A stretch of 38,672 nt of DNA from Pseudolabrys sp. Root1462 (GTDB taxonomy: Bacteria; Pseudomonadota; Alphaproteobacteria; Rhizobiales; Xanthobacteraceae), in contig NZ_LMFS01000001.1 of assembly GCF_001426945.1 (NCBI RefSeq), forward strand, positions 1,477,061 to 1,515,732. Reading direction: 5' to 3'. A program made the position numbers and the translations under genes. A model generated the notes under the pieces. That model worked only from the letters and a program-made list of their open reading frames with translations. It searched no databases and had not been told where the DNA came from. Position 1 is the first letter of the stretch. Each line of letters begins with the position of its first letter. Below are positions 34,753-38,672 of this stretch, piece by piece.

Positions 34753-36278
34753 GCTGCGCTCCTGTTTTGAACCGACCATCGCCGCGGCAGTGTCACGGTG
34801 AAGGTGCTGCCTTTGCCGAGTTCCGAAGTCAAACCCATAGTGCCGCCCAGGCGCCGAACCAGCGCCCTGACATGCGCCAAGCCGATGCCTTCGCCGGGGC
34901 GATCCTGCTTGCCGGCCCGCCGAAACAACTCGAAGACGCGCTGGAAATCGGCGCGGTCGATGCCGCGTCCGTTGTCCTGGACTTCATAGATCGCGTGTGT
35001 GGTAGTCAGACGGCCCCTTACCTCGATCTGCAATTTTTCGTCAGCGCGACCGTATTTCAAAGCGTTATCAATGAGATTTCCGAAAATCTGCTGCGCCGCC
35101 AGGGCGTCAGTTTCGACCGGCGGCAATTCGCCAACGCTCATCGTGGCCTGAAGTTCCACGGCGCGATGGGTCACCGTTTCGATGAGACTGCCCACCAGCT
35201 TGTCCATATCCACAGTCTCGGGGTGGAATTGGCGGCGGCCTTCGCGGGACAATTTGAGCACGGCGTTGATCAGCCGGTCCATGTTGCCGATGGAGGTCTT
35301 GATGAAGCCGATGGCCTCATCGAAATCGGCGCCGAGCTGCCGCGTTGTCTCGTCTTCCTTGCGCGCCTCCGCTTCGCCCTTGACCTGGGCGAGTTCGGCA
35401 TTGAGCTTTTCCACTTCCTGAAAGATGTCCTGCCGCAGGGCCTCGAGCTCCGAGGTGAAGCCCATGATGTTGACGAGCGGCGACCGCAGGTCGTGGCTGA
35501 CGATGTAGGCGAAGCGCTGGATTTCCTCGTTGGCCTCGGTGAGGTCCTCGGTGCGGTAGGCGACGATGCGCTCGAGATTGGCATTGGTCGATGCGAGCTC
35601 GGCGCGCGCGGCCTCCGCGCGGCGATAATTGCGCTGCACCAGAAGGACGGACAGCCCGCCCACGGCGACGATCAGCGCCGCGCCGGCGAGCGACACGAAC
35701 AGCAGCAGATTGCTGGTACGGAACGATGCCTGCCTGCGCACGTCGGCGAGATCGTTTTCGGCATCGATCGCCTCCTCGATGGCGTCGCGCAATTCGACCA
35801 TGATGCGCCGGCCTTCGCCCTCGCGGACCTGCCTCAGCGCCTCGCTGCGCTTGCCGCTCTCGTTGAGCTCGATGATGCGTTTCATCTCGCGGAATTTGCC
35901 GGTGACGAGCGCATCGACACGATCGACGGTCGATTTACGCGTTGCGCTGGCGCCGGCGAGTTCGCGGACTTCGGCGATCGTGTCCAACGTCTCCGGCTCG
36001 GCGTCGCGGAAATCGTCGAGATAGGACTGATCGTTGGTCAAGAGATAGCCGCGCTGGCTGCTTTCAGCGCGGCGTACAGTGAGCAGGATGTCGGAGAGCT
36101 TGTCTTCGACGCTGAGCGTGTCGGCGAGCTGCTTGCTGTCGGAGGCGGCGCGCTCGACGAGAAAAACCGTCGCGGCGCTGATGCCGACCAGCAGAAGAAA
36201 ACCGATGCCGAGCAGCAGCGCCTGAAGATTGAGGAAGCGCCAGCGGGGCAGCGTTAAGACCAAGGGTCGTCCTTTCAT
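34749..36278 (-). CDS. Membrane sensor histidine kinase with CHASE3 domain
   Basis: 509 residues from ATG at 36278. Membrane helix 1 at about 17-42 and helix 2 at about 187-215 bracket a periplasmic CHASE3-type helical sensor (VEDKLSDILLTVRRAESSQRGYLLTNDQSYLDDF). A coiled coil (EAARAELASTNANLERIVAYRTEDL) leads to HisKA with H262 in FAYIVSHDLRSPLVNIMGF, then a HATPase with N-box FGNLIDNALKYG and G1 box VQDNGRGID. The signal sensed by CHASE3 domains is generally unknown. It is the first gene of an operon with the Rcp1-like regulator (GTGA overlap) and the REC-HWE kinase. The frame is open 68 codons further upstream, but that part has no family-like content. Confidence 0.92.
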   Translation of the reverse strand: MKGRPLVLTLPRWRFLNLQALLLGIGFLLLVGISAATVFLVERAASDSKQLADTLSVEDKLSDILLTVRRAESSQRGYLLTNDQSYLDDFRDAEPETLDTIAEVRELAGASATRKSTVDRVDALVTGKFREMKRIIELNESGKRSEALRQVREGEGRRIMVELRDAIEEAIDAENDLADVRRQASFRTSNLLLFVSLAGAALIVAVGGLSVLLVQRNYRRAEAARAELASTNANLERIVAYRTEDLTEANEEIQRFAYIVSHDLRSPLVNIMGFTSELEALRQDIFQEVEKLNAELAQVKGEAEARKEDETTRQLGADFDEAIGFIKTSIGNMDRLINAVLKLSREGRRQFHPETVDMDKLVGSLIETVTHRAVELQATMSVGELPPVETDALAAQQIFGNLIDNALKYGRADEKLQIEVRGRLTTTHAIYEVQDNGRGIDRADFQRVFELFRRAGKQDRPGEGIGLAHVRALVRRLGGTMGLTSELGKGSTFTVTLPRRWSVQNRSAA

Positions 36279-36412
36279 GGCGCCGGAGGCGGGAGTGTTC
36301 AATTGGGGGCGATTGCCGTCGCCGTCACGATATCGGATTCGGCCGTCAAACGACGAGTTGCGGGCGCAGCGCAGATCCCCCTCGAGCCGCGGAGGATCAA
36401 CGCTGCCGTCGC

Positions 36413-36856
36413 TTACTGATTGATCTCCGGTTCGACAAGACGGGCCAAATTGCGCAGCGACTCCTGCCAGCCGAGGTAGCAAGCTTCGACCGGTATGGCG
36501 TCGGGGATGCCCTCCTGCACGATGTTGACCTCGGTGCCGACGAGGACTTTCCTGAGTTCCACCGTCACCCGGATTTCGCCGGGCAGGTTGGGGTCTTCGA
36601 ATCTATCGGTGTAACGAACGCGCTCGCCGGGCACGAGTTCCAAATACTCGCCGCCGAATGAATGGCTGCCGCCGGTGGTGAAATTCCGGAACGACATGCG
36701 GAAGCTGCCGCCGACTCTGGCCTCGAGGTGATGGACGGTGCAGGCAAAGCCGTTGGGCGGCAGCCATTTGGCCAGCGCATCGGCCTCGGTGAAGGCGCGG
36801 TAGACCTTGTCGGGCTTGGTGGTGAGGACGCGGTGCAGTCGAACTGTGCCGGGCAT
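36413..36856 (-). CDS. SRPBCC (AHSA1-like) domain protein
   Basis: 147 residues, soluble, a single START/Bet v1-like fold of the AHSA1 branch: the opening RLHRVLTTKPDKVYRAFTEADALAKWLPP is diagnostic, followed by a beta-rich middle and the C-terminal helix (CYLGWQESLRNLARLVEPE). Such proteins have a hydrophobic pocket for small ligands; functions vary and none can be assigned. ATG at 36856 has an excellent GGAGGAA site. It lies between accC and the CHASE3 kinase gene on the same strand, with 134 bases to the kinase, so it may or may not be in that operon. Confidence 0.9.
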   Translation of the reverse strand: MPGTVRLHRVLTTKPDKVYRAFTEADALAKWLPPNGFACTVHHLEARVGGSFRMSFRNFTTGGSHSFGGEYLELVPGERVRYTDRFEDPNLPGEIRVTVELRKVLVGTEVNIVQEGIPDAIPVEACYLGWQESLRNLARLVEPEINQ

Positions 36857-36980
36857 GTCGGGTTCCTCCGGTGCGTGCTGTGCCGAGCGAGCGGTTTCCC
36901 CACTTATATAACGGCTTTCGCGCGCAGGCGCGCGCTTGCCGACGCCGCATGGCGTCAGACGGTCACGACCAACGAGGAGG

Positions 36981-38351
36981 TCACGACGACAGCGGTTGGC
37001 TTTCTTCCATGCCGCCACGGGCGAGGAATTGCTCGAGCCAGTGGATGTGATAGTTGCCGTCGATGATGTCGGGCTCGGCCAGCAAAGCGCGGAACAGCGG
37101 CAAGGTCGTTTCGATGCCGTCGACGACGATCTCGTCGAGCGCGCGCTTGAGCCGCATCAATGCTTCCTGACGCGTCTTGCCGTGCACGATCAGCTTGCCG
37201 ACGAGGGAGTCGTAATAGGGCGGGATCGTGTAGCCCTGATAAACGGCGCTGTCGATGCGCACGCCGAGGCCGCCGGGCGGATGATAGTGCAGGATCTTGC
37301 CGGGCGAGGGCCGGAATGACACCGGATTTTCCGCATTGATGCGGCATTCGATGGCATGGCCGCGAAATTCGATGTCGTCCTGCTTCAGAGTCAGTTCCGC
37401 GCCGGCGGCGACACGGATCTGCTCGAAGATCAGATCGATGCCGGTGATCATTTCGGTTACCGGATGCTCGACCTGGATGCGGGTGTTCATTTCGATGAAA
37501 TAGAACTCGCCGTCCTCGTAAAGGAATTCGACGGTGCCGACGCCGAGATACTGGATCTCGCGCATCGCCTTGGCGACCACTTCGCCGATCTCGTTCCGCG
37601 CCTTGGTGTTGAGCGCCGGCGAGGGGCTTTCCTCCAGCACCTTCTGGTGCCGGCGCTGGAGCGAGCAGTCGCGTTCGCCGAGATGGACGGCGTTGCCCTT
37701 GCCGTCGCCGAGCACCTGGATTTCGATGTGGCGCGGTTTGCCGAGATACTTCTCGATATAAACGGCATCACTGCCGAAATTGGCCTTGGCTTCCGAACGC
37801 GCCGTGGACAGCGCCGTCGACAGTTCTTCCGGCGTGTGCGCCACGCGCATGCCTTTGCCGCCGCCGCCGGCCGCAGCCTTGATCAACACCGGAAAGCCGA
37901 TCTCGTTGGAAATGCGAGCGGCTTCGGCATCGTCGGTGACGCCGCCGTCCGAGCCCGGCACGACCGGAATGCCGAGGCGCTTGGCGGTGCGCTTGGCCTC
38001 GATCTTGTCGCCCATGGTGCGGATGTGCTCCGCCTTCGGACCGATGAAATGCAGGCCGTGGTCGGCCAGGATCTCGGCGAAGCGGGCGTTTTCGGAGAGG
38101 AAGCCGTAGCCGGGATGCACGGCGTCGGCGCCGGTAATCTCGCAGGCGGCGAGGATCGCCGGGATGTTGAGATAGGAGTCTTTGGCGCTCGGCGGGCCGA
38201 TGCAGACGCTCTCGTCGGCAAAGCGCACATGCATGGCATCGGCGTCGGCAGTGGAATGCACCGCGACGGTCTTGATGCCGAGCTCCTTGCAGGCGCGCAA
38301 CACGCGCAGTGCGATTTCGCCGCGGTTGGCAATGAGGATTTTATCGAACAT
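36981..38351 (-). CDS. accC: Acetyl-CoA carboxylase, biotin carboxylase subunit
   Basis: 456 residues. ATP-grasp enzyme that carboxylates the biotin on AccB with bicarbonate, the first step of fatty acid synthesis. Landmarks: [15 protein letters not shown] at the N-terminus, the glycine-rich ATP lid [11 protein letters not shown], the bicarbonate/biotin site [14 protein letters not shown] and the C-terminal [14 protein letters not shown]. The length matches E. coli AccC (449). It follows accB on the same strand with 138 bases between. The region after its stop is occupied by the SRPBCC and phosphorelay genes rather than by aat. Confidence 0.97.
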   Translation of the reverse strand: MFDKILIANRGEIALRVLRACKELGIKTVAVHSTADADAMHVRFADESVCIGPPSAKDSYLNIPAILAACEITGADAVHPGYGFLSENARFAEILADHGLHFIGPKAEHIRTMGDKIEAKRTAKRLGIPVVPGSDGGVTDDAEAARISNEIGFPVLIKAAAGGGGKGMRVAHTPEELSTALSTARSEAKANFGSDAVYIEKYLGKPRHIEIQVLGDGKGNAVHLGERDCSLQRRHQKVLEESPSPALNTKARNEIGEVVAKAMREIQYLGVGTVEFLYEDGEFYFIEMNTRIQVEHPVTEMITGIDLIFEQIRVAAGAELTLKQDDIEFRGHAIECRINAENPVSFRPSPGKILHYHPPGGLGVRIDSAVYQGYTIPPYYDSLVGKLIVHGKTRQEALMRLKRALDEIVVDGIETTLPLFRALLAEPDIIDGNYHIHWLEQFLARGGMEESQPLSS

Positions 38352-38489
38352 GGGGTTCTCTTGTCCCGGACGCGATGCGGCGCGCAGTGCAGCGGAGCGG
38401 TTCAGCGCTGAGCCGGGACCGTTCCAACCTGTGGCGGTCCCGGTTTTTCAGCCCGGGACAAGTAAGAGGTGCGCGCGGTCGCAAAGCTG
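38352..38489. repeat. accB-accC spacer with a CCCGGGAC-type repeat
   Basis: The 138-base spacer contains TCCCGG near 38369, GCCGGGACC (38412-38420), GGTCCCGG (38435-38442) and CCCGGGAC (38453-38460) in a palindromic arrangement (GGGACC ... GGTCCC). This resembles the GC-rich intergenic repeats of the group and would fold strongly in the accBC transcript. No separate gene is seen. Confidence 0.45.
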
Positions 38490-38672
38490 TCACTCGATGA
38501 TCACCAGCGGCTCGCCGAACTCGACCGGCTGGCCATCCTCGAACAGAACCTGCGTCACGGTGCCGGCGCGCGGCGCCGGAATCTGGTTCATGGTCTTCAT
38601 CGCTTCGATGATGAGCAGGGTTTCACCCGCCTTCACCTTGCTGCCGACTTCGATGAAGGGGCGGGCGCCCGG
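38490..38672 (-). CDS. accB: Acetyl-CoA carboxylase biotin carboxyl carrier protein (C-terminal part)
   Basis: Partial: only the last 60 residues are in the window; the N-terminal part lies beyond 38672. The biotinyl domain is clear: the biotin-acceptor lysine sits in [14 protein letters not shown], followed by [20 protein letters not shown]. It carries the carboxyl group from AccC to the AccA/AccD carboxyltransferase. It is upstream of accC on the same strand, the standard accBC operon. Confidence 0.96.
   Translation of the reverse strand, partial: PGARPFIEVGSKVKAGETLLIIEAMKTMNQIPAPRAGTVTQVLFEDGQPVEFGEPLVIIE

Overview
The window looks like chromosome of a GC-rich alphaproteobacterium of the order Hyphomicrobiales (Rhizobiales), most like the Bradyrhizobium / Rhodopseudomonas / Pseudolabrys side of that order. 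This rests on gene content: a MipZ-type division ATPase, the DivK-PleD pair, a Phasin_2-type phasin, an EipB (DUF1849) envelope protein, the complex I accessory subunit NDUFA12, HWE-type histidine kinases, a class II ribonucleotide reductase and a TadG-like protein. No species assignment is possible from sequence reading alone. I saw no rRNA, tRNA, CRISPR array, transposase or integrase.

Layout. 1-5.3 kb: panC (-) diverges from mipZ, a VWA-domain protein and a membrane J-domain protein (+), followed by a convergent D,D-carboxypeptidase with a SPOR domain. 5.4-7.5 kb: a phasin gene with a readable promoter, operator and terminator, then a TadG-like VWA protein. 8.1-12.7 kb: clpS-clpA, the azlC-azlD amino acid exporter pair and a HIT protein. 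12.8-15.4 kb: a FemAB/GNAT-like protein with an unusual internal insertion, then three tandem small secreted proteins that share a four-cysteine pattern and that I do not recognise as a named family. 15.4-19.4 kb: ridA-gdpD, eipB, and DUF3572-dinB. 19.4-22.5 kb: divK-pleD, a hemolysin III family protein and a small secreted protein. 22.6-26.9 kb: nrdJ, with a small basic downstream gene and a long hairpin-rich leader behind a promoter that overlaps two probable NrdR boxes. 27-28.9 kb: a gene-poor, less GC-rich accessory stretch with a membrane-anchored protein of unknown function and an arr-type rifamycin ADP-ribosyltransferase lying between the 3' end of mscS and a decayed second copy of that end. 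28.8-38.7 kb: mscS, NDUFA12, a DUF2155 protein, aat, a four-gene phosphorelay module, an SRPBCC protein, accC and the end of accB.

How genes work together. ClpS, ClpA and Aat are the recognition, unfolding and tagging parts of the bacterial N-degron pathway. DivK and PleD link cell-cycle signalling to cyclic di-GMP, and MipZ and the SPOR carboxypeptidase act at division. AccB and AccC make the biotin carboxylase half of acetyl-CoA carboxylase. The phosphorelay module (CHASE3 kinase, Rcp1-like regulator, REC-HWE kinase, plus a divergent single-domain regulator) sits between accC and aat, which as I remember are neighbours in many relatives, so it is probably a lineage-specific insertion.

The parts least explained by known biology are the tandem four-cysteine secreted proteins, the structured nrdJ leader, the DnaA-box-like repeats inside the FemAB/GNAT-like gene, and the duplicated mscS end beside arr.
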